A stretch of 64,000 nucleotides of DNA from a virus, in the IMG/VR virus record IMGVR_UViG_3300010160_000023, positions 124,001 to 188,000 of that record. The stretch is one strand, 5' to 3'. Position 1 is the stretch's first letter, and each line of letters starts with the position of its first letter. Shown piece after piece: positions 31,865 through 40,641 of this stretch. The position numbers and the translations under genes were made by a program. The notes below the pieces were generated by a model. The model saw only the letters and a list, made by a program, of their open reading frames with translations, had not been told where the DNA came from and did no database searches.

Positions 31865-33340
31865 ATGATTTTATGCGATCCTTCGGCAGAAAGAGCCGTA
31901 CTAAGTGGTATTCTCCAATATGGTGAAAATGCCTTCCTTGACATAGCAGACTTGATTCAAGAGTCTACTTTTACTATTGATAGTAATCAAATCATATATC
32001 AATGTATTAAAAATATTTGTGAAAAACAACAACAAAAAACCTCAATAGATATAGCATCGGTTTACTCTGCTGCTCAAGAACTTGGTTTTTCTCATGTTTT
32101 TGCAAAGAAAGAGGAGGCTCAACATTTAAGAGCAGTAAAGGATTTTCCTGTTAATCTTGACAATATTCGTAAGTTTGCAGCTAAAATTAAGAAGCTAGAA
32201 ATAGCAAGACTATTACATAAAGAACTAGAAACCACCCAAGAAAAGCTTCTTGATGTAAATGGTTCAGAACCAATATCATCCATCCTTGGAATAGCTGAAG
32301 ACTCTATTTTCAATTTTGCATCATCATTAAACAATGATGGAGATAATGCTCCAATGTCTGTTGGTGAGGGCATAGAAGAGTATATTCAATTTCTACAAAC
32401 TAATAGAGTAGATCAAGTTGGTATTTCAACAGGATTTCCAGTTTATGATCAAGCTATTGGTGGGGGATTAAGAAAAGGAACGGTCAATGTAATTGCTGCC
32501 AGACCTAAGACTGGAAAAACACTATTAGCAGATAATATGGGATACTATATTGCTAATAAATTAAAAATTCCGGTTCTTAATATGGATACTGAAATGAGTA
32601 AAGAAGATCATCTTAATCGTATTATGGCAATGTCTACAGAGATTGAGATTAATCATATTGAAACTGGTAAGTTTGCTGATTCTCCTATTAATCTTAGAAA
32701 GATAGAGAATGTTGCCAAAGAACTAAAAGAAACTCCACTATCATATAAGATTATTGCAGGAAAACCATTTGATGAGCAGTTGTCGATCATGAGAAGGTGG
32801 ATAGTAAAGGATGTTGGATTAAATGATGATGGAACCGCAAAAGACTGTGTTATATTTTATGACTATTTAAAACTCATGGATTCTGCTGGAATATCTCAGG
32901 ATATGAAAGAGTATCAGGTTTTAGGTTTCATGATGACAGCACTTCATAATTTTGCAGTTAAGTACAGGATTCCAATTGTAGCTTTTATTCAGCTTAATAG
33001 AGATGGAATTACAAAAGAGAGTACCGATACTGCAAGCGGTTCAGATAGGATTATTTGGCTTTGTAGTAACTTTACAATCTTTAAGAGAAAATCAGATGAG
33101 GAGATAGCGGAAGATGCTGGTAAGTCTGGAAATAGGAAGCTAATTCCTATTATTAGCAGACATGGTGGGGGCTTGGATGACAATGATTATATCAATTGTC
33201 ATATGAAGGGTTGGTGTGCCAAGATAGAAGAAGGCAGAACCAAACTAGAAATTGTTCATAATACCCAATCAGATAAGGCTGGTTTTATAGTCAATGAAAA
33301 CGACACAAATGACGAAAAAGAAGAAATACCATTCGTATGA
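31865..33340 (+). CDS. dnaB: Replicative DNA helicase, DnaB family
   Basis: 491 residues. N-terminal domain begins AERAVLSGILQYGENAFLDI, linker, then RecA-like motor with ISTGFPVYDQAIGGGLRKGT, Walker A ARPKTGKTLLAD at about 212, VLNMDTEMSKEDHLNRIMAM, Walker B in CVIFYDYLKLMD and VAFIQLNRDG. Overlaps primase by 47 bases. It unwinds DNA at the phage fork. The C-terminus ends with an acidic tail (NENDTNDEKEEIPF) that may mimic an interaction peptide. Confidence 0.92.
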   Translation: MILCDPSAERAVLSGILQYGENAFLDIADLIQESTFTIDSNQIIYQCIKNICEKQQQKTSIDIASVYSAAQELGFSHVFAKKEEAQHLRAVKDFPVNLDNIRKFAAKIKKLEIARLLHKELETTQEKLLDVNGSEPISSILGIAEDSIFNFASSLNNDGDNAPMSVGEGIEEYIQFLQTNRVDQVGISTGFPVYDQAIGGGLRKGTVNVIAARPKTGKTLLADNMGYYIANKLKIPVLNMDTEMSKEDHLNRIMAMSTEIEINHIETGKFADSPINLRKIENVAKELKETPLSYKIIAGKPFDEQLSIMRRWIVKDVGLNDDGTAKDCVIFYDYLKLMDSAGISQDMKEYQVLGFMMTALHNFAVKYRIPIVAFIQLNRDGITKESTDTASGSDRIIWLCSNFTIFKRKSDEEIAEDAGKSGNRKLIPIISRHGGGLDDNDYINCHMKGWCAKIEEGRTKLEIVHNTQSDKAGFIVNENDTNDEKEEIPFV

Positions 33341-34463
33341 TCAATCTCAACTTAAACATATTTCAGATACTCTATGCGACAACATAGAAGAGCTATTGGC
33401 TGTTTTAGGAGTTGAATCTTATAAGCTTATGGATAAGATGGTCTCAATGAGCTGTCCTATACATGGAGGAGATAATGACTCGGCTTGTAATCTATACCAT
33501 CAAGGAGATTCTTATAGAGGAAATTGGAAATGTAGAACTCATCAATGTGAAGAAACATTTAAGTCTTCTATCATAGGATTCATTAGAGGTTGTTTATCTC
33601 ATAACGAGCATAACTGGAGTAGTCCCGGAGACAAACTATGTTCATTCCAAGAAGCTGTTGATTTTGCCTCAAGCTTTCTTAAACAAGACATATCAGAAAT
33701 AAAGGTTTGTAAAAAGCAAAAAGAGAAGAATATTTTTGTTAATAGTATCAAGTATATAAATACAGAAGTGGTTGATAACTCTCCTAGAGTCACCAAAGAA
33801 CTTATTAAGAAAAGTTTAGATATACCATCAACATATTTTATTTCTAGAGGATTTAGTCCTGGAATATTAAAAACATATGATGTAGGAGAGTGTAGTAATC
33901 CAAATAAAGAGATGTATAATAGGGCGGTAGTTCCAGTATATGATATGGAAAATTCCTATATGGTCGGATGTACTGGACGTAGTATTTTTGAAAAGTGTAC
34001 AAAATGTTCATCTTTTCACGATTCTGCACAAGAATGTCCACCAGAAGAAAAATTATGGCTATTCTCTAAATGGAGACATAGCTCAGGATTTAAAACACAA
34101 GAACATTTATACAACTTTTGTAGAGCTAAAGAAAAAATCAAAAGCTCACATTCTGTAATACTTGTTGAGAGTCCGGGAAATGTTTGGAGACTAGAGGAGT
34201 CGGGAATAAATAATTCGGTGGCTGTATTTGGAGCTTCATTAAGCGATAGACAAAAAATGATTCTGGACACTTCTGGAGCTATGACTATTGTAGTTATGAT
34301 GGACAATGATAGCGCTGGTCACAAAGCAGCTGAACAGATTTACAAAAAGTGTGAAAAGACTTATAATATCAAGACTATCAAAATCAATCATGACGATATA
34401 GGATCAATGACTGTTGAACAAATTAATCAGGAAATACTACCTTTAATTAAAGACTATATATGA
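33294..34463 (+). CDS. dnaG: DNA primase (zinc finger plus Toprim)
   Basis: 389 residues. Zinc-binding end: CPIHGGDNDS (Cys54, His57) with CRTHQC (Cys80, His83, Cys85). Middle region includes VVPVYDMENSYMVGCTGRS and a Cys cluster (KCTKCSS). Toprim motifs: VILVESPGNVWRLEESGINN with catalytic Glu near 290, and VVMMDNDSAG with DxD near 332. It makes RNA primers for the phage fork. ATG 33294 is inside the helicase gene; ATG 33309 is an alternative. Confidence 0.88.
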   Translation: MKTTQMTKKKKYHSYDQSQLKHISDTLCDNIEELLAVLGVESYKLMDKMVSMSCPIHGGDNDSACNLYHQGDSYRGNWKCRTHQCEETFKSSIIGFIRGCLSHNEHNWSSPGDKLCSFQEAVDFASSFLKQDISEIKVCKKQKEKNIFVNSIKYINTEVVDNSPRVTKELIKKSLDIPSTYFISRGFSPGILKTYDVGECSNPNKEMYNRAVVPVYDMENSYMVGCTGRSIFEKCTKCSSFHDSAQECPPEEKLWLFSKWRHSSGFKTQEHLYNFCRAKEKIKSSHSVILVESPGNVWRLEESGINNSVAVFGASLSDRQKMILDTSGAMTIVVMMDNDSAGHKAAEQIYKKCEKTYNIKTIKINHDDIGSMTVEQINQEILPLIKDYI

Positions 34464-35185
34464 TATTAGGAATTTCAGGAAAGAAGCAGTCTGGAAAATC
34501 TACTTCTGGCAATTTTATTTTGTCTGTTTATATGGCTCATCTTAAAATAGCTGAAAAGATTTCCATAAATAATAATGGAGAAATTGTTGTTTCAGATTTA
34601 TTTGGGGATAAAAATTATGCTGGAGTATTTGATATAACAAAACCCAATACTTCTAATGACTATATGTTCAATAAAACATTAGATATGTTACATCCCCATA
34701 TTAGACTATATAGTTTTGCAGATACATTAAAGCAAGATATTTGTATTAATATACTAGGATTAACTTATCAACAGTGCTATGGTTCTGATGAAGATAAAAA
34801 TAATCTCACAGAAATCACATGGGATAATAAACAATTAACTGCTAGAGAAGTTATGGAGATTGTTGGAACAAATATTTTTCGCACTCTTAAAAATAATGTC
34901 TGGATAGAAGCAACCATTAATAAGATCAAAAAAGACAAACCAAAACTAGCTCTTATTGTGGATTGTAGATTTCCTAATGAGGTAGAAAGTATTAAAAATG
35001 CTGATGGAAAAGTGATAAGACTAACAAGAAATCTATTCAATTCTGATGCTGCGGCAGAAGTAGCTTTAGATAAAGAAAATTATGACTGGTCTAATTTCGA
35101 TTATATATGTTCTAATGAAGATATGAATATATATGATCAATGTATGGAAATACAAAAAATTCTAAAAGAGGTGTCCTCATTATAG
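34460..35185 (+). CDS. Deoxynucleoside monophosphate kinase-like
   Basis: 241 residues. P-loop GISGKKQSGKSTSGNFI (Walker A at about 7-15), IRLYSFADTLKQDICINILG, TAREVMEIVGTNIFRTLKNN and LALIVDCRFPNEVESIK are hallmarks of T4 gp1-type dNMP kinases. It raises dNMPs to dNDPs for the phage dNTP pool. ATG overlaps the primase stop (ATGA). Placement among replication genes fits. Confidence 0.88.
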   Translation: MILGISGKKQSGKSTSGNFILSVYMAHLKIAEKISINNNGEIVVSDLFGDKNYAGVFDITKPNTSNDYMFNKTLDMLHPHIRLYSFADTLKQDICINILGLTYQQCYGSDEDKNNLTEITWDNKQLTAREVMEIVGTNIFRTLKNNVWIEATINKIKKDKPKLALIVDCRFPNEVESIKNADGKVIRLTRNLFNSDAAAEVALDKENYDWSNFDYICSNEDMNIYDQCMEIQKILKEVSSL

Positions 35186-36222
35186 TAACATATTTTCGTA
35201 GTAGCTCATATAATACTCATAGTATGTGTGAACAGCAATATTTTGCAGAATACGTGCTTGGTTGGAGAGGGCCATCCGGATTAAAAGCAGATAAGGGGAC
35301 TATAGTACATAAAGTATTAGAAATCTTAGCAGTTATTAAAAAAGCTCTCCAAGACAACCAAGACCACATTGACGATGATATTATTGGTAAATTAAGCACC
35401 AAAAAATATAATCTAAATACTATTATAGAACAAGTTTATAAATACTATTCTGAAGCTAATCCTCACCATAAATGGGCCGTTAAAGATTACAAGGACTGTC
35501 ACGCATGGGTTTACAAAGCAATAGAATTTAACAGTGGGATGTTTGATCCAAGAAATAGGAATATCCTATGTCCAGAACAGCGTTTTGATATAGAGATAAA
35601 AAAGCCTTGGGCAAAGTATTCTTATGACACAGACGAAGGGAAGCTTGAAGGACACTTAGCTTTAAAAGGAACTATTGACTTGATCACCCTCGTCAACGAC
35701 AATACGATTGAGATCATCGACTGGAAAACTGGCCGACGCTTGGATTGGGCGACAGGACAAGAAAAAACCTTAGAGAAATTACAAGATGATCCTCAGTTAA
35801 GAATATACCATTATGCTATTAGTAATCTATATCCTAAGATAGATCATATTATATTTTCAATATACTTCATCAATGATGGTGGTCCCTTTTCAATTTGTTT
35901 CGATAAAAGTGATTTGCCAAAAACAGAAGAAATGCTAAGAAAGAAGTTTGAGATTGTTAAAAATACCAGAAAGCCTAAACTAAATAAAAGCTGGATGTGC
36001 AGTAAGCTATGTCATTTTGGTAAAACTACTTTTGAAAATTCTAATATATTACCACAGATCGAATATCGAGAAAATCAACAATGTTCAGTTGGTTCTGTTA
36101 TGACTAAATGTGAACAGATTAAGCACGATATCGACATGAATGGTATGAATAAAGTTATTGAAGAATATAAACACACCAATCACTCATTTGGAAAGTATAA
36201 AGCTCCCGGAAGTACAGAATGA
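35140..36222 (+). CDS. PD-(D/E)XK nuclease, RecB/Cas4-like
   Basis: 360 residues. SSSYNTHSMCEQQYFAEYVL with a Cys near residue 30, KGTIVHKVLE (motif I His), GTIDLITLVNDNTIEIIDWK followed by TGRR (D and E-x-K of the core, about 177-196) and DDPQLRIYHYA (QxxxY). Late cysteines (MCSKLCHF, QQCSVG, TKC) could with Cys30 hold an Fe-S cluster as in Cas4/AddB. The only ATG is at 35140 in the kinase gene; an ATT/GTA start near 35181 after AGAGGTG is possible. End-processing in recombination is likely. Confidence 0.85.
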   Translation: MYGNTKNSKRGVLIIVTYFRSSSYNTHSMCEQQYFAEYVLGWRGPSGLKADKGTIVHKVLEILAVIKKALQDNQDHIDDDIIGKLSTKKYNLNTIIEQVYKYYSEANPHHKWAVKDYKDCHAWVYKAIEFNSGMFDPRNRNILCPEQRFDIEIKKPWAKYSYDTDEGKLEGHLALKGTIDLITLVNDNTIEIIDWKTGRRLDWATGQEKTLEKLQDDPQLRIYHYAISNLYPKIDHIIFSIYFINDGGPFSICFDKSDLPKTEEMLRKKFEIVKNTRKPKLNKSWMCSKLCHFGKTTFENSNILPQIEYRENQQCSVGSVMTKCEQIKHDIDMNGMNKVIEEYKHTNHSFGKYKAPGSTE

Positions 36223-38084
36223 AAAACTATATACCTTTGCATGTACACTCACATTACAGTTTGCTTGATGGTCTTAGTAAGCCTAGTCAAATAGCAGAAA
36301 GATGCTCCAAGATAGGAGTAAAGTCTTGTGCTATCACAGATCACGGAACTATCTCAGGTTCTGTACAATTTTATCAAGCAGTCAAGAGCAAAGGCATTAA
36401 ACCAATCATAGGTTGTGAAATCTATGTTAGTAAGAATGATTCAACAATCAAGACCAAAGAGAATAATGATCTGAGTCATTTTCTATTATTAGCAAAAAAC
36501 TATGATGGTTGGAAAACTCTAATCAAGATAGTTTCTGAAACTAATAATAAGGATAATTTTTATCATAAGCCAAGACTTAGTCTTGATAAGTTAGCTCCTC
36601 TTTTAGATGGAAATATAATTGGCTTCTGTGGACATCTAGGATCTTCTTTGTCTGATTTAATTCAAGATACCAAAACGGAAATAGATAAAGCTGGAACAGA
36701 ATTTGTTAGTAAAATGAAGTCAATGTTTGGTAAAGAGAATTTTTTCCTTGAAACACAATTAATGGATCAAGAGAATTCCCCAGACCAAATTGAAATGACA
36801 GAACATATTAGAAGGATTGGTAGGATTACTAATACAAAAGTAATCTGCACACCAGATGCTCATTATTGTGAACAGTCAGATTCTATAGATCAAAGAATCC
36901 TGTTATGTAATAATCTCAAGACTACATTGGTAGATATTAATAAAAAATTATTGAACAATGAAAATATCCCCATGGGATGCTTTTTTAAGTCTGATAAATT
37001 CCATATTCTGTCTCCAGAAGAAATGGCCGAAATTCATACTTCTGAGGAGATAGAGAATACCAACTATGTAGATAGTTTGTGTGAAGAATACGATATTCTG
37101 CAAAAGCCAGCATTGCCACCATTCAAATGTCCAGAAGGATATAATCCAGACGAATATTTGAGACAATTATGCCGTAATGGATGGAGAGAGAAAATAGCTA
37201 ATAGTATATCTGTTGAAGAACAAACTCAATATGTAGACCGAATCAAATACGAACTAGAAGTATTGCAGGGTGCTGGTCTGTCTAGCTACTTCTTGATAGT
37301 GTCAGACATAGTTGATCAAGTTCGTAGGTCTGGCTGGCTTCCCGGCCCCGGCAGAGGCTCTGCTGCGGGCTGTCTGGTCTCTTATTTAATTGGTATCACA
37401 TCCATTGACCCGATCCGGTATAATTTAATTTTCGAGAGATTTTATAATTCTGGCCGAAATACAAAAGATCGTATTTCCATGCCAGATATTGATGTTGACG
37501 TACCAATTAATAAAAGAGAAGCTATTATTGAGTATATTAAAGAAAAATATGGTCAAAATAAAGTTTCTCAAATGATTACATATAATACTATGAAGGGAAG
37601 AGGGGCTTTAAAAGAAGTTTTAAGAGTATATGACAACATTTCTTTTGAAGAAATGAACAGAATAACAAAGAATATACCAGATGAAGCTAAAATTGCAGAC
37701 GAATTACAAGAAATGAAGGAAGATACCGGAGAAGCTTCTATTATTCGTTGGGCGCTAGAAAACAATATTGACAAGCTAAAAGAATGGTGTTATATTAATG
37801 AGGACAATGAATTGGCAGGGCCTTTAGCAAAGAGGTTTGAACAGGCAATCAGACTTGAAGGAACCAAATCTAATCAATCTAAACACGCCGCTGGTGTGGT
37901 TATTAGTAGTGAAGATTTATCCTCAGTTTGTCCTATGATATACGATTCCAAAAACCAACAAAGTATTGCTGGTATGGAAATGCAAGATTTAGAGTCTTTG
38001 GGGATTATTAAGTTTGATATTTTGGGTGTAGCGATGCTAGATAAAATTATGAACATATCAGATATCCTAAAAAACGGAGAATAA
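36219..38084 (+). CDS. dnaE: DNA polymerase III alpha-type polymerase, N-terminal part (PHP and catalytic core)
   Basis: 621 residues. PHP domain 1 to about 210: PLHVHSHYSLLDGLSKPSQI, AITDHGTISGSVQFYQ, KPIIGCEIYV, ICTPDAHY, with most PHP metal ligands present. Catalytic core: GPGRGSAAGCLVSYLIG (about 373), MPDIDVDV with two catalytic Asp (about 421-428), and IIKFDILGV holding the third Asp (about 600). It stops 20 residues later, where cellular DnaE continues for hundreds more. The rest is encoded at 38947. No intein start (Cys-x-x-x-x) is visible at its end. Confidence 0.93.
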   Translation: MKNYIPLHVHSHYSLLDGLSKPSQIAERCSKIGVKSCAITDHGTISGSVQFYQAVKSKGIKPIIGCEIYVSKNDSTIKTKENNDLSHFLLLAKNYDGWKTLIKIVSETNNKDNFYHKPRLSLDKLAPLLDGNIIGFCGHLGSSLSDLIQDTKTEIDKAGTEFVSKMKSMFGKENFFLETQLMDQENSPDQIEMTEHIRRIGRITNTKVICTPDAHYCEQSDSIDQRILLCNNLKTTLVDINKKLLNNENIPMGCFFKSDKFHILSPEEMAEIHTSEEIENTNYVDSLCEEYDILQKPALPPFKCPEGYNPDEYLRQLCRNGWREKIANSISVEEQTQYVDRIKYELEVLQGAGLSSYFLIVSDIVDQVRRSGWLPGPGRGSAAGCLVSYLIGITSIDPIRYNLIFERFYNSGRNTKDRISMPDIDVDVPINKREAIIEYIKEKYGQNKVSQMITYNTMKGRGALKEVLRVYDNISFEEMNRITKNIPDEAKIADELQEMKEDTGEASIIRWALENNIDKLKEWCYINEDNELAGPLAKRFEQAIRLEGTKSNQSKHAAGVVISSEDLSSVCPMIYDSKNQQSIAGMEMQDLESLGIIKFDILGVAMLDKIMNISDILKNGE

Positions 38085-38086
38085 CC

Positions 38087-38266
38087 ATGGATAAAAAGTT
38101 TGTTGATGTACCTGTCGGTGGCCGATTTATTATAGGTGGTGTCGAGTTCATCAAAACTGAGTCAGTACGAGTCAGTTGTTGTCAATCTGTTAACGCTCAG
38201 GCTGTTGACAATTCTAATAACCGTCCATTTATCCAGGATGAAACTATAGTTACCGTAAATGCCTAA
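38087..38266 (+). CDS. Small phage protein between the split polymerase halves
   Basis: 59 residues, beginning MDKKFVDVPVGGRFIIGGVE, a beta-rich small-protein pattern seen in many phages (x-F-x-D-V-P-V-G-x-x-F). GGAGAATAACC precedes ATG. It overlaps the exonuclease start by 8 bases. Function unknown; its location inside the polymerase operon may be incidental. Confidence 0.7.
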   Translation: MDKKFVDVPVGGRFIIGGVEFIKTESVRVSCCQSVNAQAVDNSNNRPFIQDETIVTVNA

Positions 38267-38954
38267 TTTCCAAAAAATCTGTGTTTTTGATCTAGAAACG
38301 GATGGAATTAATCCAGACGTTTGTAGTCCGGTTCAAATTGCTGCTGTTATGGTGGATCCTCTTAAATTAGAGGTTATACCAGACTCAGAGTTTAATACTA
38401 ACTTAAGACCTCTCGCTATTCAGGATAATCCTAAATATGATTATTCAGATAGTGATGTTTTAGATTTTCATGCCAAAGTAAGAGGATCTTCAAAAGAAGA
38501 AATTCTTAAAGGTTGGCACGAATATCAAAAGCAGGATCAGGGTTGGAAAATGTTCGTTTCTTATCTTGATATGTATCATACAAGATCGGAAAAGAAGTCT
38601 TGCTTTAGTGCTCCCATAGCTGCTGGATATAACATTAATAGGTTCGACTTAAGGATTATTGAAAGACTAAGTGTCAAGTATAATAATACCAACAAAGAAG
38701 GACGATCAAGCATCTTTTATCCAAGAGATGTTATTGATGTTATGAATGTTATTTTTTATTGGTTTGAAAATTCAAACGAGCTTAAGAACTATACGTTAGA
38801 TAATTTGAGAGACTATCTAGGAATAGATAAAGAAGGTGCCCATGACGCTCTAAAAGACGTTAAGGATACTGCTCAAATTTTGATTAGGTTTCTAAAGCTA
38901 CACAGGACAGTTTCTGCAAAAGTAAAGTTTAGAGGATCATTTTTAAATGACTGA
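38259..38954 (+). CDS. DnaQ-type 3'-5' exonuclease
   Basis: 231 residues. DEDDh-type motifs: KICVFDLETDGINPD (Asp and Glu, motif I, about 10-14), AAGYNINRFDLRIIERLSVK (motif II, Asp about 127) and KEGAHDALKDVKDTAQIL (motif III, His about 195 with the Asp 5 later). It would proofread for the split polymerase. The gene lies exactly between the two polymerase parts and overlaps both neighbours by 8 bases. Confidence 0.9.
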   Translation: MPNFQKICVFDLETDGINPDVCSPVQIAAVMVDPLKLEVIPDSEFNTNLRPLAIQDNPKYDYSDSDVLDFHAKVRGSSKEEILKGWHEYQKQDQGWKMFVSYLDMYHTRSEKKSCFSAPIAAGYNINRFDLRIIERLSVKYNNTNKEGRSSIFYPRDVIDVMNVIFYWFENSNELKNYTLDNLRDYLGIDKEGAHDALKDVKDTAQILIRFLKLHRTVSAKVKFRGSFLND

Positions 38955-40575
38955 GTATTTTGGTTTTGATTGTGGTTGTAGATTTCGTGTTTTAGAGAAG
39001 AAGAACGAAGATTTTCCAAGAATAGATTTTTCTCCTAAAATCGAAACTATTAATTTGGAGTGTTCAAGAACATGGGAATTAATCTCATCAGGCAACACTA
39101 AGGGTTGTTTTCAGTTGGAGTCTAGACTGGGCCAATCTATGGCCAAAAAACTTAAGCCAGAAAATATAGAGCAACTTTCTGCCCTCATTAGTATTATGAG
39201 GCCGGGCTGCTTGGAAGCTTTTAGAGATGGTAAATCTGTATCCAATCACTTTATGGACAAAAAGAATGGTCTAGAGAGTGTTGACTATTTTCATCCCGCT
39301 CTAGAATCTTCATTAAAGTCAAGTTATGGAGAAATGATTTATCAGGAACAGGCAATGGAAATAGCCAAGAATGTTGCTGGTTTTGATCTTAAAGAAGCCG
39401 ATATGCTCAGAAAAGCTATTGGTAAAAAGAAACCAGAAGAAATGGCAAAGGTTAAGAAAAAGTTTTTAGATGGTTCTAAATCTCTAAATATTGTCTCTGA
39501 ATCTCAAGCAGAAGAGATATTTAGCTGGATTGAAAAAAGCCAAAGATACTCCTTTAACAAATCCCATGCTGTTTCATATGCTATTAATGCTTATTTATCA
39601 GCATATACAAAAGCTCATTTTCCAAAGGTGTTCTTTGCTTCATACTTAAAATTTGCTAAAGATAAAATAGATCCACAGCAAGAGATAAAAGAATTGGTCA
39701 GAAATGCCAACGAAATGAGTGTGGATGTTCATATTCCTGATATAAGATTACTTAATGAGTATTTTACAATACATGACAAAAAAATCTTTTTTGGATTAAC
39801 AGATATAAAAGGAGTTGGAGCATCTGTTTATAAGAAGATAAAAGAGCTATCTCAAGACAAAGATATGTATAAAATGTCTTGGATGGAGGTTCTCTTAAAA
39901 ATCTTATTAAGAATTAACTCTACAGCAACCAAATCTCTCATTTCTTGTGGAGCATTAGACTTTGTTAAGATGAATAGAACAGAGATGTTATTTGAGTATG
40001 AAATATGTTCAAGTTTAACTACCAAAGAATTAGAGAATTTTCAGAATTTAGTCAACCAAGGAACATTCAAATCTATTAAAGATGTATTAGTTCATATGGT
40101 TACTACTAAGCTGGCTACTAAAAAGAGATTAGAGGTACTGATCAATCTGATTAAATCCATAGACCATCCACCATACTCTCTTATAGATAAAATAGAGTGG
40201 TTGTCTGATTCTGAGAACTCTTTGCTTGGAGCAGCAATTACATGTTCCAAGTTAGATTCTTACGATATAAGCATGGCAAATACCGATTGTAAAACCTTTA
40301 AAAATTCTGGCTTATCTTCTAATATTATTATTGCAGGAGAAATTTGTAATATTAATGTCGTGAAGACTAAAACAGGAAAAACTCCTGGGCTTGATATGGC
40401 TTTTATTAGTATAGAAGATCAAACAGGAATGTTGGATTCTATTATTATGTTTCCTGAGCAGTGGACAAAGTACAAGACTCATATGTTCATTGGAAATATT
40501 CTGATTTTTACAGGAAATAAGGCCAAGAATAAGGATGGTTTGATTGTTGAAAAATGCTTTAATCCAGTCTCTTGA
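38947..40575 (+). CDS. dnaE: DNA polymerase III alpha-type polymerase, C-terminal part
   Basis: 542 residues. After a short Cys-containing lead (FGFDCGCRFRVLEKK) it continues where the N-terminal part stops: TWELISSGNTKGCFQLESRL, ALISIMRPGCLEAFRDG, GEMIYQEQAMEIAKNVAGFD, LRKAIGKKKPEEMAKVKKKF and QRYSFNKSHAVSYAINAYLS are canonical DnaE finger/palm blocks. GLTDIKGVGASVYKKIKEL is the HhH region and NIIIAGEICNINVVKTKTGK starts the OB domain (about 455-510). It has its own ATG and must assemble with the N-terminal part to be active. Confidence 0.92.
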   Translation: MTEYFGFDCGCRFRVLEKKNEDFPRIDFSPKIETINLECSRTWELISSGNTKGCFQLESRLGQSMAKKLKPENIEQLSALISIMRPGCLEAFRDGKSVSNHFMDKKNGLESVDYFHPALESSLKSSYGEMIYQEQAMEIAKNVAGFDLKEADMLRKAIGKKKPEEMAKVKKKFLDGSKSLNIVSESQAEEIFSWIEKSQRYSFNKSHAVSYAINAYLSAYTKAHFPKVFFASYLKFAKDKIDPQQEIKELVRNANEMSVDVHIPDIRLLNEYFTIHDKKIFFGLTDIKGVGASVYKKIKELSQDKDMYKMSWMEVLLKILLRINSTATKSLISCGALDFVKMNRTEMLFEYEICSSLTTKELENFQNLVNQGTFKSIKDVLVHMVTTKLATKKRLEVLINLIKSIDHPPYSLIDKIEWLSDSENSLLGAAITCSKLDSYDISMANTDCKTFKNSGLSSNIIIAGEICNINVVKTKTGKTPGLDMAFISIEDQTGMLDSIIMFPEQWTKYKTHMFIGNILIFTGNKAKNKDGLIVEKCFNPVS

Positions 40576-40599
40576 CACTGAACACCCTGAGTTTATGAT
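40572..40599 (+). promoter_or_regulatory. Sigma70-like promoter of the SSB gene
   Basis: TTGACA (40572-40577), 16 bases, TATGAT (40594-40599), overlapping the polymerase stop codon. The predicted start near 40606 gives a leader of about 36 bases before the ATG at 40642. Confidence 0.75.
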
Positions 40600-40641
40600 A
40601 TGTTGTTGCGGACGTTTTTTGTTTTACCAAGGAGTTTGATA

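Noticed and set aside
38027-39000. Split intein in the divided polymerase
   Set aside because: No block A Cys-led motif at the end of the first part and no HN-Cys/Ser junction at the start of the second; the break site also differs from the cyanobacterial one.
40600-40641. ATG 40600 as the SSB start
   Set aside because: It directly abuts the promoter -10 box and would add a non-SSB peptide; ATG 40642 with AAGGAG and MNITILRGNLARDPEL is the standard SSB start.
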